From assembly GCF_040564635.1 (NCBI RefSeq), contig NZ_CP159837.1, positions 7,151,836 to 7,215,835 of the forward strand: a stretch of 64,000 bases of DNA, written 5' to 3'. The DNA is from Planktothricoides raciborskii GIHE-MW2. GTDB taxonomy: Bacteria > Cyanobacteriota > Cyanobacteriia > Cyanobacteriales > Laspinemataceae. The notes beneath the pieces are model-generated. The model had not been told where the DNA came from, ran no database searches, and worked only from the letters and a program-made list of their open reading frames with translations. The position numbers and the translations under genes were made by a program. Each line of letters starts with the position of its first letter. Position 1 is the stretch's first letter. Positions 1-8,013 of the stretch are shown in pieces.

Positions 1-238
1 GGTAATTTGGGGGGCTTCATCGCTTCCCACAAGTTGATCCAAATATCAAGAGCTTGGTATTCACAAGTATGGGGCTGTTTCTTACCAATTATTTCACGAC
101 TCAGAGAACTACTCCGACCAGAAAGCCAAAGGACATTCACCATCTGGTTGTGAATATATTTCAGCATCACAGTATCGAAAGCTTGTGAGAATTTCTGATC
201 TACTAACCAATTTATAGGCAGTCCATATTTCTTATCTA
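1..238 (-). pseudogene. 3' fragment of a duplicated GT2 glycosyltransferase gene
   Basis: Read on the minus strand, this stretch is open to the window edge. Its end encodes SREIIGKKQPHTCEYQA and then a DIW..LW..MK.PKLP tail, almost identical to the C-terminus of the glycosyltransferase at 1062..2027. The roughly 230-residue catalytic N-terminal part is absent. The homology begins near position 130, and the sequence between there and the stop of the acetyltransferase gene (236) is unrelated. I infer a partial duplication or a recombination scar. The stop codon lies left of the window, so a short expressed protein cannot be excluded. Confidence 0.6.
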
Positions 239-820
239 AGCATTGTCTGGGGAATTTTTGCTGTTAATAATTTTTGCCGGAATGCCAACAACAGTTTTTC
301 CAGAAGGAATATCTGATAGCACCACAGCATTGGCCCCAATGTTGACATCATCACCAATGGTTACATTACCCAATATTTTTGCCCCTGCACCGACATTAAC
401 CCGCTGACCAAGCTTTGGGGCATCCTTTGGACGCTCCCGGTAACGATTCCCAATTGTCACACCTTGACGAATAACACAATCGTTGCCAATTACAGCCCAC
501 CCATGAATAATAATCCCATGTTGATGCTCAATAATTACACGGCGACCAAGCTTCGCCGTGTAGGGCAATTCAATCCCATAGGTGTTTCGGATCTTCCGAT
601 AAAAAGCCTGGTAAAGAAGACTAAAGGGCGCCCGAAGTAGCTTTGGCTGAATCTTCATTCTCCAGACCCCAAATCGCTGAACTGCTATTGCCCGAAATCC
701 CGGCTTTGTCCAATCGCACTTATGAGCTATCCAATCTTCTTTGATTTGCTCCCAGAGTCCTAGATCATTATTGGCTTCTGGTTCTGGTTCACTTGTTATC
801 GGATCTTGCTTTGTGACCAT
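236..820 (-). CDS. serine O-acetyltransferase-like hexapeptide-repeat acetyltransferase
   Basis: Predicted acetyl-CoA-dependent O- or N-acetyltransferase with a left-handed beta-helix. The C-terminal half shows hexapeptide repeats such as GNVTIGDDVNIGANAVV and ends in the usual IPSGKTVVGIPAKII closing motif. IIEHQHGIIIHGWAVIG corresponds to the region holding the catalytic His of serine acetyltransferases. An in-frame start exists at 862, but the ATG at 820 is preceded by AAAGGA, so I chose it (194 aa). It is the last intact gene of the polysaccharide cluster, so decoration of a sugar in the exported glycan is more likely than cysteine synthesis. No cysE-type N-terminal helical domain of full length is visible. 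The family assignment is solid; the substrate is inference. Confidence 0.82.
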   Translation of the reverse strand: MVTKQDPITSEPEPEANNDLGLWEQIKEDWIAHKCDWTKPGFRAIAVQRFGVWRMKIQPKLLRAPFSLLYQAFYRKIRNTYGIELPYTAKLGRRVIIEHQHGIIIHGWAVIGNDCVIRQGVTIGNRYRERPKDAPKLGQRVNVGAGAKILGNVTIGDDVNIGANAVVLSDIPSGKTVVGIPAKIINSKNSPDNA

Positions 821-1061
821 AATCAGTTTTTTTCCTTTATAATATTCTATCGTTGCAACCAATCAATTGACAAAAACATTCCAACTCTTCTTTTGATTGA
901 TCAAATAATCGTACAACAAAGACCGGCAACACGCTATATTGATCAAATAACGGCTGATTCAGGCAAATAAGGCTTCAGTTGAAAACGATAACGACTGTAG
1001 TCAATAAACTGGGGATAATCATAAATTTTTTCTCTCCCTAATCAATTCTCTTTGCTGCTGA

Positions 1062-2027
1062 TTAATTAGTTTGCCCAGGTAATTTGGGGGATTTCATCGG
1101 TTGCCAGCAGTTGAGCCAAATATCACGAGCTTGGTATTCACAAGTATGGGGCTGTTTCTTCCCAATTATTTCACGACTCAGAGAAATAGTCCGACCAGCA
1201 AGCCAAAGTAAATTGGCCATCAAAAGTCCAGCTTGACCATAGTGCTTGGCAAAATACCGAGACCGAGAAGCATATAAATAGGCTGGAGGACGTTTTCTCT
1301 TCGCCAAATCGGACTGAACGGATCCACTACCACCGACCAAATGAACCACTCTGGCTGTTGGCCAATATAATATTTTCCACCCAGCATTCCGGGCACGGCG
1401 ACAATAGTCATTATCCTCACGATACATAAAATATCCTTGATCCATCAAACCCACCTGTTTAATCACTTCAGCGCGAATTAACACACAAGCAAAGGCAGTC
1501 CAATCGGGTTCGATGGGTTCGTCCGATACCGGAATTGGGATATCATATCGTTTTAATAGCTGAGTAATCACTCCTGTCGCGGCGGCTCGGATAAACTCAG
1601 TAATCGGTGAAGAGTCGCGAAAACAGCTAATCTGGGGAGTGCCGTCTGGTTCCTCCAAACGTGGACTAATCAGACCCACACCGGGATGGCTTTGCATGGC
1701 GGCCAGCAGGGAGGCGATCGCCCCTGGTCGCACAATCGTATCACTATTTAACAAGATATAAGCCTCAGCATTAACCGCTTGAATCCCCAGATTATTCCCA
1801 GCAGAAAATCCCCCATTGACGGGAGAAGGGATGAGCTTAACCCACTGTGACCATTGGTGGTCAGTAATGGCCTGCTCAATTTGATCGACTGAGTTATCTC
1901 CAGAACAATTATCGACCACAACCACACAATCGCGATTGACGGTGATTTCATTTTCCAGCGAGCCTAAACAATCGATTACCAGTTTAGGTGTCCGATAGTT
2001 AATGATAACAATAGCAAGACGCATCAT
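1062..2027 (-). CDS. GT2 family glycosyltransferase (rhamnosyltransferase-like)
   Basis: A 321-aa GT-A fold inverting glycosyltransferase of the WbbL-like type. It opens with the nucleotide-binding strand LAIVIINYRTP, has NGGFSAGNNLG in the middle, a metal-binding DxD-like LLNSDT, and the acceptor and catalytic segment GYFMYREDNDYCRRARNAGW, all standard for the family. It probably transfers dTDP-rhamnose or another activated sugar to a lipid-linked intermediate on the cytoplasmic face. Two adjacent ATGs are possible (2027 and 2024), preceded by a weak GAAG. The C-terminal tail is duplicated at the left window edge (1..~130). The 457-bp spacer upstream suggests its own promoter. Confidence 0.88.
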   Translation of the reverse strand: MMRLAIVIINYRTPKLVIDCLGSLENEITVNRDCVVVVDNCSGDNSVDQIEQAITDHQWSQWVKLIPSPVNGGFSAGNNLGIQAVNAEAYILLNSDTIVRPGAIASLLAAMQSHPGVGLISPRLEEPDGTPQISCFRDSSPITEFIRAAATGVITQLLKRYDIPIPVSDEPIEPDWTAFACVLIRAEVIKQVGLMDQGYFMYREDNDYCRRARNAGWKILYWPTARVVHLVGGSGSVQSDLAKRKRPPAYLYASRSRYFAKHYGQAGLLMANLLWLAGRTISLSREIIGKKQPHTCEYQARDIWLNCWQPMKSPKLPGQTN

Positions 2028-2484
2028 GTTTTATTCTTCACAAAAAAATTCTTGTCAAAATAATTTTTATGTTTGTTCATTAATTTATCATATTTTACTC
2101 TGTTATATTATTTTTTTGCTGAATATTTTTTATTAATTTAGCTTTGAATACCAAATTAAAAATTATTGATACAATTACGAGATTAATTTGGGCGTACCCT
2201 AGTGTTGCATGATTTTTTGTATATGGTATAAATTTGATTTTAGCCTATTTTACTTGCTCCTTATCCTAGATGAAGGAATCAAAAAAAAATATTATATACT
2301 TTACATATTTTTCAATTGTTTTAAATCAAAAAAAATCTTAAAATCACTGCTCCGTTTTTAAGCAAGAGGACAAAAATAATTTCATCCCAACGGAATGGTC
2401 GTTGCAAGGGTTTCAGCGAATCAGGGTGTGCAATTTATTTGGCATGACTGCTTATCTGAACTATGATCCGTGATTTCTTGTGAA
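2028..2484. other. AT-rich spacer with a MITE-like repeat
   Basis: No supported gene. The spacer separates the polymerase gene from the downstream glycosyltransferase gene in a leftward cluster and probably holds a promoter for the latter. It contains the repeat at 2148..2230, described separately. Confidence 0.6.
2148..2230. repeat. short element bounded by ATACCA/TGGTAT
   Basis: This 83-bp segment begins ATACCAA and ends TGGTATA. Its left half aligns closely with 35708..35757, including the shared core AAATTATTG-TACAATT-CGAG-TTAATTTG-GCG. The right half differs. Related ends are seen at 25125..25275. I infer a non-autonomous miniature element family. Confidence 0.5.
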
Positions 2485-3936
2485 TCATATCATATTTTTG
2501 GGTGATCTTCGGACTTTATTTCTTCGGTGTCCCTGTCGGTTCCGTCCTTTTCTCACTTGACTTTGTTGCGGAGTAGATTTGGCGTACCTGGGTTTTGATG
2601 ATTTTTTTGATGGTTTATCTTTTAAGCTTTCTGGAGGACTTGATGCCACTCCTGTTAAACCGCCACACATGAAAGCATAGATAGGGTTAATCATTGAGTT
2701 TTGTAGGCAATCTAGGACGTACAATGGCAAGACAGTTGCGATCGCTGCCGCAGGTGCTACCTTGGGGTGAAACCAATTTTTGGCAGGATAACGTAAGCAA
2801 AAACAACAGACAGGTAAAAGAATAGCAAGTCCCCAAGTCAACACACCAAACATACCATTGACACCAAAAATTTGAATATATAAGCTATCGGGAATCGTTT
2901 CAAAGTCAGGAGGAAAGTTTCTCCCCCATCCTCCCCAGCCAAAAAGAATTCTATGACGAGCCCATCCTCCCATAATTTCTTCATTAGCAAATCTAAATTC
3001 AAGAGAAGATACTCGCTCGTATGGTATTCCTAGCTGGTACAAAAAAGCAATGATATCACCTCCATGAAATAAACCAGTACAAGCAATATATAAGTAATAA
3101 AAAATCAGTAATACTAAACCGACTAAAGGGAGTGATAACTTTAAAAACTGAGCAACTAGCATAATCGTTAACCCGAAACCCAGTAATCCCCAAGCTCCAG
3201 TTGATTTCACCAACACAAATGTAATCAGCATCAAAGGAATCAGTAAGATCATGGGCTGATTCCATAATTTTTTCAACACCCCACTTCTCCACAGCCAAAT
3301 TCCAATTAAGCTCGTGGCCATGAACCAAACACCCAACTCCAGCCCATGTTCCATAAACACAAACGGTCTAAATCCTCCATATCGTTTTGCTTGCATGATC
3401 GAAGCGATTCCACGGGGATAGCCGCCATAGATCATCTTATGCAATACGGGACTCATGCGAATTTCGTAAAGAGCCAAAGGAACGTAAATAACTCCAGCAG
3501 CAAATATACCAATGGCCAACTCGCGAATCCCCGCCAGATTATTGAAATAAATCCGACCCAAAAAATAAGGCACTCCCCAAGTCATGGTTTTAGCCAGGGA
3601 TGAAGCTAATCCATCGTAAGGTCCTAGCCCATTGCTGATTGAACTGATGAATGAACTGATACACCAGAGGAGCATTGGGTATTCTAGCGAACCTAATTTG
3701 AACTTATTGAAGCGTTGAGAATCAAAGATGGCCACCCCAACTAATGCCGAATAGCCAGTTGCACCCATTTTATCGTACGCAGGAAGTAGCGGGATTTTGA
3801 ATCCTGATTTCCAAGGAAGAAACAGCCAACCTCCAATAATCCCAACCATCACCCCGACTGAGGGTGAATAGCGTTTAAAAATATACAAGACAAATGGCAG
3901 CCAAAGCAGCATGACCAGTTGTGCTTGAGGACTCAT
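2485..3936 (-). CDS. O-antigen polymerase/ligase-like membrane protein (Wzy/WaaL type)
   Basis: A 483-aa polytopic membrane protein with about ten hydrophobic segments. The large loop near residues 320-345 contains ANEEIMGGWARHRILFGWGG, resembling the periplasmic-loop signature of O-antigen ligase/polymerase-like proteins (a cluster of R, H and G-W-G). Context agrees: a flippase and glycosyltransferases lie in the same leftward cluster. The role would be polymerising repeat units at the outer face of the plasma membrane. The last 45 residues form a basic Lys/Arg/Ser-rich cytoplasmic-looking tail. The start at 3936 has no clear Shine-Dalgarno sequence. Polymerase and ligase cannot be told apart from sequence alone. 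Confidence 0.75.
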   Translation of the reverse strand: MSPQAQLVMLLWLPFVLYIFKRYSPSVGVMVGIIGGWLFLPWKSGFKIPLLPAYDKMGATGYSALVGVAIFDSQRFNKFKLGSLEYPMLLWCISSFISSISNGLGPYDGLASSLAKTMTWGVPYFLGRIYFNNLAGIRELAIGIFAAGVIYVPLALYEIRMSPVLHKMIYGGYPRGIASIMQAKRYGGFRPFVFMEHGLELGVWFMATSLIGIWLWRSGVLKKLWNQPMILLIPLMLITFVLVKSTGAWGLLGFGLTIMLVAQFLKLSLPLVGLVLLIFYYLYIACTGLFHGGDIIAFLYQLGIPYERVSSLEFRFANEEIMGGWARHRILFGWGGWGRNFPPDFETIPDSLYIQIFGVNGMFGVLTWGLAILLPVCCFCLRYPAKNWFHPKVAPAAAIATVLPLYVLDCLQNSMINPIYAFMCGGLTGVASSPPESLKDKPSKKSSKPRYAKSTPQQSQVRKGRNRQGHRRNKVRRSPKNMI

Positions 3937-3994
3937 AAGCAGAAACCATAGATAAAATGAAAGTGAACGGCATGGTCTGAGGAACTGTCTTGGT

Positions 3995-4855
3995 CTATTT
4001 CGGAGCTAAAAAAGGCTTTAACAGCTTGCGTTTAATTTTGCCAATCAGGGTATTATCTCGCTCAAGTTTTTTCCATGCCAACAATTGATAAAATGGATAT
4101 TTTTGACGACGACGCGCATCCGCTGTAATCCATGCTGTGTAGTCTTCGACTGATTGAAATCCTCGGTTACGTGCCGATAAAGCTGATTCTGACTGAAGTG
4201 TTCCCGATTTCGTCTTTACATTCATGGGCGATCGCGGATCATCCATATTATGCGCATAAAGTAGTGGCACAGGATAACCGCTTACCAACCCATCAAGCGA
4301 CATCGACAGTGTATGGACTGGCAAGCCACACTTGAGCTTTTCTTGTGGTAAGTTCAGCGTTTGTTTATAACGAATCAGGTATTCTTTTCTGGCCAAAAAT
4401 GATTGCCCTTGAACTGTAAGTGTGCGGAAAACTCGTTCATTAGATAGCTCAATAATATTTTTATGGGCAAGATTTTCATCCCAATCTTCCGGCATAAAAA
4501 TCCAGCAACCCAACATGCCAAACTTTGGTTCTTTCCGAAGCATTGGTGCAATTCGTTCTGTCCAGCCTTGAGGCAGCAAAATATCATCATCTACTTTTCC
4601 GACGATATCACTACTCGCTTCTTGTAAAAACCACATACAAGGATCATATTGGCCAACATTTTCCTGATTAAAATGTCGCTGAACCACTCGGCAATCCTGA
4701 AGAGATTTTAGTAAATCTGCGGTTCCATCACGAGAGCCATTATCCCAACAATATAAACGAAAATCACTGGGATCACTTAGGAGGTTTGGGATCGTTTTTT
4801 CAAGATACTCCCGGCGATTCCATGTAATTAAGAGTAAATCCACTGGTTGAGACAT
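3995..4855 (-). CDS. GT2/GT-A family glycosyltransferase
   Basis: A 286-aa protein beginning with the nucleotide-binding strand VDLLLITWNRREYLEKTIP, followed by YCWDNGSRDGTADLL and a clear metal-binding triad in DIVGKVDDDILLP. These are hallmarks of GT-A family 2 transferases. The C-terminal half is less conserved and probably binds the acceptor. The start at 4855 follows GGGAAAG at good spacing. The gene sits 74 bp after the flippase gene and 58 bp before the polymerase gene, consistent with one polysaccharide transcription unit. Donor and acceptor sugars are unknown. Confidence 0.82.
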   Translation of the reverse strand: MSQPVDLLLITWNRREYLEKTIPNLLSDPSDFRLYCWDNGSRDGTADLLKSLQDCRVVQRHFNQENVGQYDPCMWFLQEASSDIVGKVDDDILLPQGWTERIAPMLRKEPKFGMLGCWIFMPEDWDENLAHKNIIELSNERVFRTLTVQGQSFLARKEYLIRYKQTLNLPQEKLKCGLPVHTLSMSLDGLVSGYPVPLLYAHNMDDPRSPMNVKTKSGTLQSESALSARNRGFQSVEDYTAWITADARRRQKYPFYQLLAWKKLERDNTLIGKIKRKLLKPFLAPK

Positions 4856-4929
4856 TTATTCTTTCCCTAGTCAATATTATTTTTTACATCAATTTGTGTA
4901 AAGGCTTTTATCGTCTCATTTTCAGAAAA

Positions 4930-6324
4930 TTAGGATAAAATGCCTGCAATTGGATTTCCTAGACCCAAACTATATCGAATGCTTAAAACTACAGCAAATA
5001 AGCTGATTAACATCAGGGTGGCTAAAATATCTTGACCGATTCCCGTCAAACCTTCTCGGCATAAACCAAAATTAATCGCTACATAAGAAGGCAAATCATT
5101 AAAGGCTAAGACAATAATAGATCCGACTAATCCCATCAAAGAATAGCCAAGCGGTAAAACAACAATCATATATAAAAATTTTAAAGCATTGCCAAATGCA
5201 ACATAGACAGGTTTGCCAATTGCATATAGACTGGGATTAACTGTTATATGCAGCAACAAAGGCCAAAGACCTAATGATAAAATGGGTAACATCCAAGCAG
5301 CATCTTTGTACCGGTGGTCATATAAGAGCAAGACAATTATATCGCCAAAACATCCTAAAAAAGTAACGATCAATGCCATGCCAGTCAGTAATAGCCAGCG
5401 CTTTTTGAGAATTTTTCTTCTCAGTTCTTCCCTGGGCAGATCCGCTTTCTGGGATAGAATCGGAAACATCACTTGATCACTTAATTTCTTAACAAATTGT
5501 CGCGGGATATCCGCAAAAGTAAATGCGATGGTATATACTCCTAACATTTCCAAGGACAACAATTTACCGAGCATCAGTCTATCGGCTTGGGCAGCCAAAA
5601 AGGTCATCATGGTGGATAAAAATATCCACTTGCCAAAGGACAGGAGTTCTTTGACTGCGGTTTTATCCCAAGCAAAGCGGTTTGAGGTTTCAGGAGCTAA
5701 TTGATGACTCCAAAACATGGACATAAATCTAGAGACGATCATTCCGCCTACAAGTGCCCAGATGGTTTGCTTGAAATAAGCCCAGATAATCGTCACAGCT
5801 AAACTCAATGTCTGGGTTTTAAAATCCAGTTTGGTTAACTTACCCAGTTCCACTTTGCGGTTGAGTGTCGCTAAGGAAGTAGAGTTAAAGCCGCCAATGA
5901 CCGTTGTGAAACCAACCACTGGAATTAACCATAGAAACCTAGGTTCTTCATAGAATTTTGCCACTGGAATCGTAATTAGGCAGCAAGCAAACCATAACCA
6001 AAAACCGCGCATTACTTGTAAAGTCCAAGCTGTATTGAGAAACAGCGGGTCATTCCAGCGGCTACTACGAATAATACTGGGTTTAATGCCAATATCAGAG
6101 AATAATGTGAGACCTGTGATGAAGGTATTGACTAAAGCCATCAAACCAAAAAGTTCTGGCACTAGCAAACGAGTCAAAATTATGTTACTGCCCAAACGTA
6201 GTGCTTGACCTCCTCCATAACCAATGATTGTCCAGGCTGTGCCACGGATGGCCTGCTTTTTTAAAGAGGATTCTTTCTGAGCTTTGGTTTTTGATGGCTC
6301 GTTTTTGTTTTTAATCACAGGCAT
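4930..6324 (-). CDS. Wzx-type polysaccharide flippase (MATE/MOP superfamily)
   Basis: A 464-aa membrane protein with a short basic N-terminus and about twelve transmembrane helices. The N-terminal part, AIRGTAWTIIGYGGGQALRL then ILTRLLVPELFGLMALV, is typical of the polysaccharide_synt/RfbX group of lipid-linked oligosaccharide flippases. It is expected to move undecaprenyl-linked units across the plasma membrane for the polymerase downstream. A strong GAGGAG lies upstream of the ATG at 6324. It is the first gene of the leftward cluster, so a promoter should lie in 6325..6664. Confidence 0.87.
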   Translation of the reverse strand: MPVIKNKNEPSKTKAQKESSLKKQAIRGTAWTIIGYGGGQALRLGSNIILTRLLVPELFGLMALVNTFITGLTLFSDIGIKPSIIRSSRWNDPLFLNTAWTLQVMRGFWLWFACCLITIPVAKFYEEPRFLWLIPVVGFTTVIGGFNSTSLATLNRKVELGKLTKLDFKTQTLSLAVTIIWAYFKQTIWALVGGMIVSRFMSMFWSHQLAPETSNRFAWDKTAVKELLSFGKWIFLSTMMTFLAAQADRLMLGKLLSLEMLGVYTIAFTFADIPRQFVKKLSDQVMFPILSQKADLPREELRRKILKKRWLLLTGMALIVTFLGCFGDIIVLLLYDHRYKDAAWMLPILSLGLWPLLLHITVNPSLYAIGKPVYVAFGNALKFLYMIVVLPLGYSLMGLVGSIIVLAFNDLPSYVAINFGLCREGLTGIGQDILATLMLISLFAVVLSIRYSLGLGNPIAGILS

Positions 6325-6664
6325 TAGTGGCTCCTCGTATGATCAGCTAGGCTCAAACAAGTCCGCTCAACTGACGAATTATAAGGATTTTTGCGCAATG
6401 TTTGCGTGAACCCACCCTGATTTTTGACTTTGGGAATTTCAGTAAGTCAGTTTGATCGCACCGGGCTTAATTATTGGCTGAAAAATTGTTAAATTTTTCC
6501 GTTAATCGAATAATTTTAGACACTTTTTACCGAGATATATGGGGAATATGTGGTAAAATTTGCACATATTTTTATTATTACTTTATTATGAGCATTATCG
6601 CAAAAATAAACCACAATGTCAAGTTAATTGTCAAGAAATCACAAAAATTTACAAAATCTTTAAC
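6325..6664. other. AT-rich spacer, presumed promoter region of the polysaccharide cluster
   Basis: No convincing gene. A 64-codon rightward frame at 6474 is low-complexity and has no recognisable domain. The leader of the leftward flippase operon should lie here; several AT-rich hexamers could serve as -10 elements, so no specific promoter is claimed. Confidence 0.5.
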
Positions 6665-7749
6665 TTAATTTTCCTGTTCGCGAAGCGTCCCGGAGGGAAT
6701 CGCCATACTGATGATTAACCATAAACCTAATAAGCTGGCGGCGGCAAATAACGCCTCACTGACCCAATAAACTTGGGCGATCGGTTCTTGGGAGGAAATC
6801 ATCGCGGCGCCCATGATTAAAGAACCGACCAAAATACTAAAAGACAGACGGTTCGCGGAGTCATCAATACTACGACGCAGGTCATCTAATTCTTGGATCC
6901 GGAAATTCCAGCGCAGTCTTTCCGAGGTAATCCGATCTAATAAAACTTCAACCTGTCGAGGTGATTGTAGGGATAAACTTTTTAGGTCTAAGGCGGTTCT
7001 GAGTAGGGCAGGAATTGGGGCTTATCCAATCATTTGCAGACTAAATAAATCGGTGATTAAAGGTTTAATTTGTTCGGAAATATTATATTCAGGATCTAGG
7101 GTACGGGCAACCCCTTCTAAATTGGCTAAAGTTTTGGCACATAAGCCCAAGTTTGCCGGAAGAAGGACTTGGTTACTGCGGGCCGCTTCTAACACTTCAT
7201 AAAATAACTCACCAAAGCTAATTTCTGATAGATTTAGATTGTAATATTTTCGCAATAATCGGTCATATTCGGTTTCTAAGCGGGCTAAATTAATACTAAT
7301 CGGGGATGGAGAAAGTTCTAAGGTTAATTGGGTACAGCGTTGGGCATCTAAGTTTACCATTGCTAGGAGTAATTCAATTAAAACTTTCTGGGTTACGGGA
7401 TCAAGGCGGCCAATCATACCACAGTCTAATAAAGCCACTCGACCATCGGTGAGATAAAATAAGTTGCCTGGGTGGGGATCGGCATGAAAAAAGCCATCGA
7501 GACAAATTTGTTCAAAGAATACGCGGGTTAATAAGGTGGCGAGATTGCATCCGCAACGCTTCGCGATCGCCTTTTTTTTGGCTTGGTCTTCATTGCCATT
7601 GGGCAACTGAAAATCCCAGGTTAAAATTGGCTTACCATACAACCATTCCATCACCAAAACTTTTTGGGTAGTGAGGTCCCAAACAATTTCTGGAATCACC
7701 AATTCTTTGGTCTCAAACCAACGACTTTTGGCTAAATTTCGCCGTAAGC
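6665..7749 (-). pseudogene. decayed AarF/UbiB (ABC1) kinase-like gene
   Basis: Minus-strand codons give NLAKSRWFETKELVIPEIVW, VLVMEWLYGKP, FFHADPHPGNLFYL and VALLDCGMIGRL, the catalytic core of UbiB/AarF kinase-like proteins. The frame meets TAA at 7022..7024 (LQMIG-stop) and then continues in the same frame for about 118 codons with the normal family C-terminus (TALDLKSLSLQSPRQVE, ANRLSFSILVGSLIMGAAM, a membrane segment). About 200 N-terminal residues are missing. Both ends run into a perfect 27-bp inverted repeat (6676..6702 and 7749..7775). The gene therefore looks truncated and interrupted. A residual product from an in-frame TTG at 7702 is possible but would lack the membrane anchor. Confidence 0.85.
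6676..6702. repeat. 27-bp inverted repeat, left copy
   Basis: This 27-bp sequence (starting GTTCGCGAAGCGTCC) is the exact reverse complement of 7749..7775. It lies at the 3' end of the broken UbiB-like gene and supplies its final codons. Confidence 0.9.
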
Positions 7750-7775
7750 GATTCCCTCCGGGACGCTTCGCGAAC
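7749..7775. repeat. 27-bp inverted repeat, right copy
   Basis: Exact reverse complement of 6676..6702. It marks the point where recognisable UbiB family sequence stops at the N-terminal side, so it is probably the truncation breakpoint. Confidence 0.9.
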
Positions 7776-7805
7776 GGTGTAACTGGCTTCTTGAGATCGG
7801 ATAAG

Positions 7806-7948
7806 GGTTGGCAACGGATAGCGGTTGGCAGCGGATAGGCTGACTATTTTATTTTCAAATAGTGGTTGGCAACGGATAGCGGTTGGCAGGGAATGGGTTG
7901 ACTATTTTATTTTCAAATAGTGGTTGGCAACGGATAGCGGTTGGCAGA
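7806..7948. repeat. 58-bp tandem repeat, about 2.5 copies
   Basis: GGTTGGCAACGGATAGCGGT recurs at 7806, 7864 and 7922, a period of 58 bp. The intervening part contains GACTATTTTATTTTCAAATA. The repeat lies between the UbiB relic and the caspase-like gene and has no coding signal. Confidence 0.88.
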
Positions 7949-7949
7949 A

Positions 7950-8012
7950 GAAACCGGGTTTCTTGGTGGCGATAAACAGATAACTTTTATATGCCGCAAA
8001 AAACCCGGTTTC
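7950..8012. terminator. inverted AAACCGGGTTT repeat downstream of the caspase-like gene
   Basis: GAAACCGGGTTTCTTGGTGG and a second copy near 7995 (AACCCGGTTTCTT followed by ACCACC) face each other across about 25 bp. They lie just past the stop of the leftward gene at 8014. The same palindromic core recurs at 14377, 46185 and 46235, so it is a dispersed repeat that may act as a terminator. Confidence 0.4.
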
Positions 8013-8013
8013 T

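Noticed and set aside
6813..7202. 129-codon rightward frame
   Set aside because: Antisense of the UbiB-like relic, whose minus-strand frame has clear family motifs.
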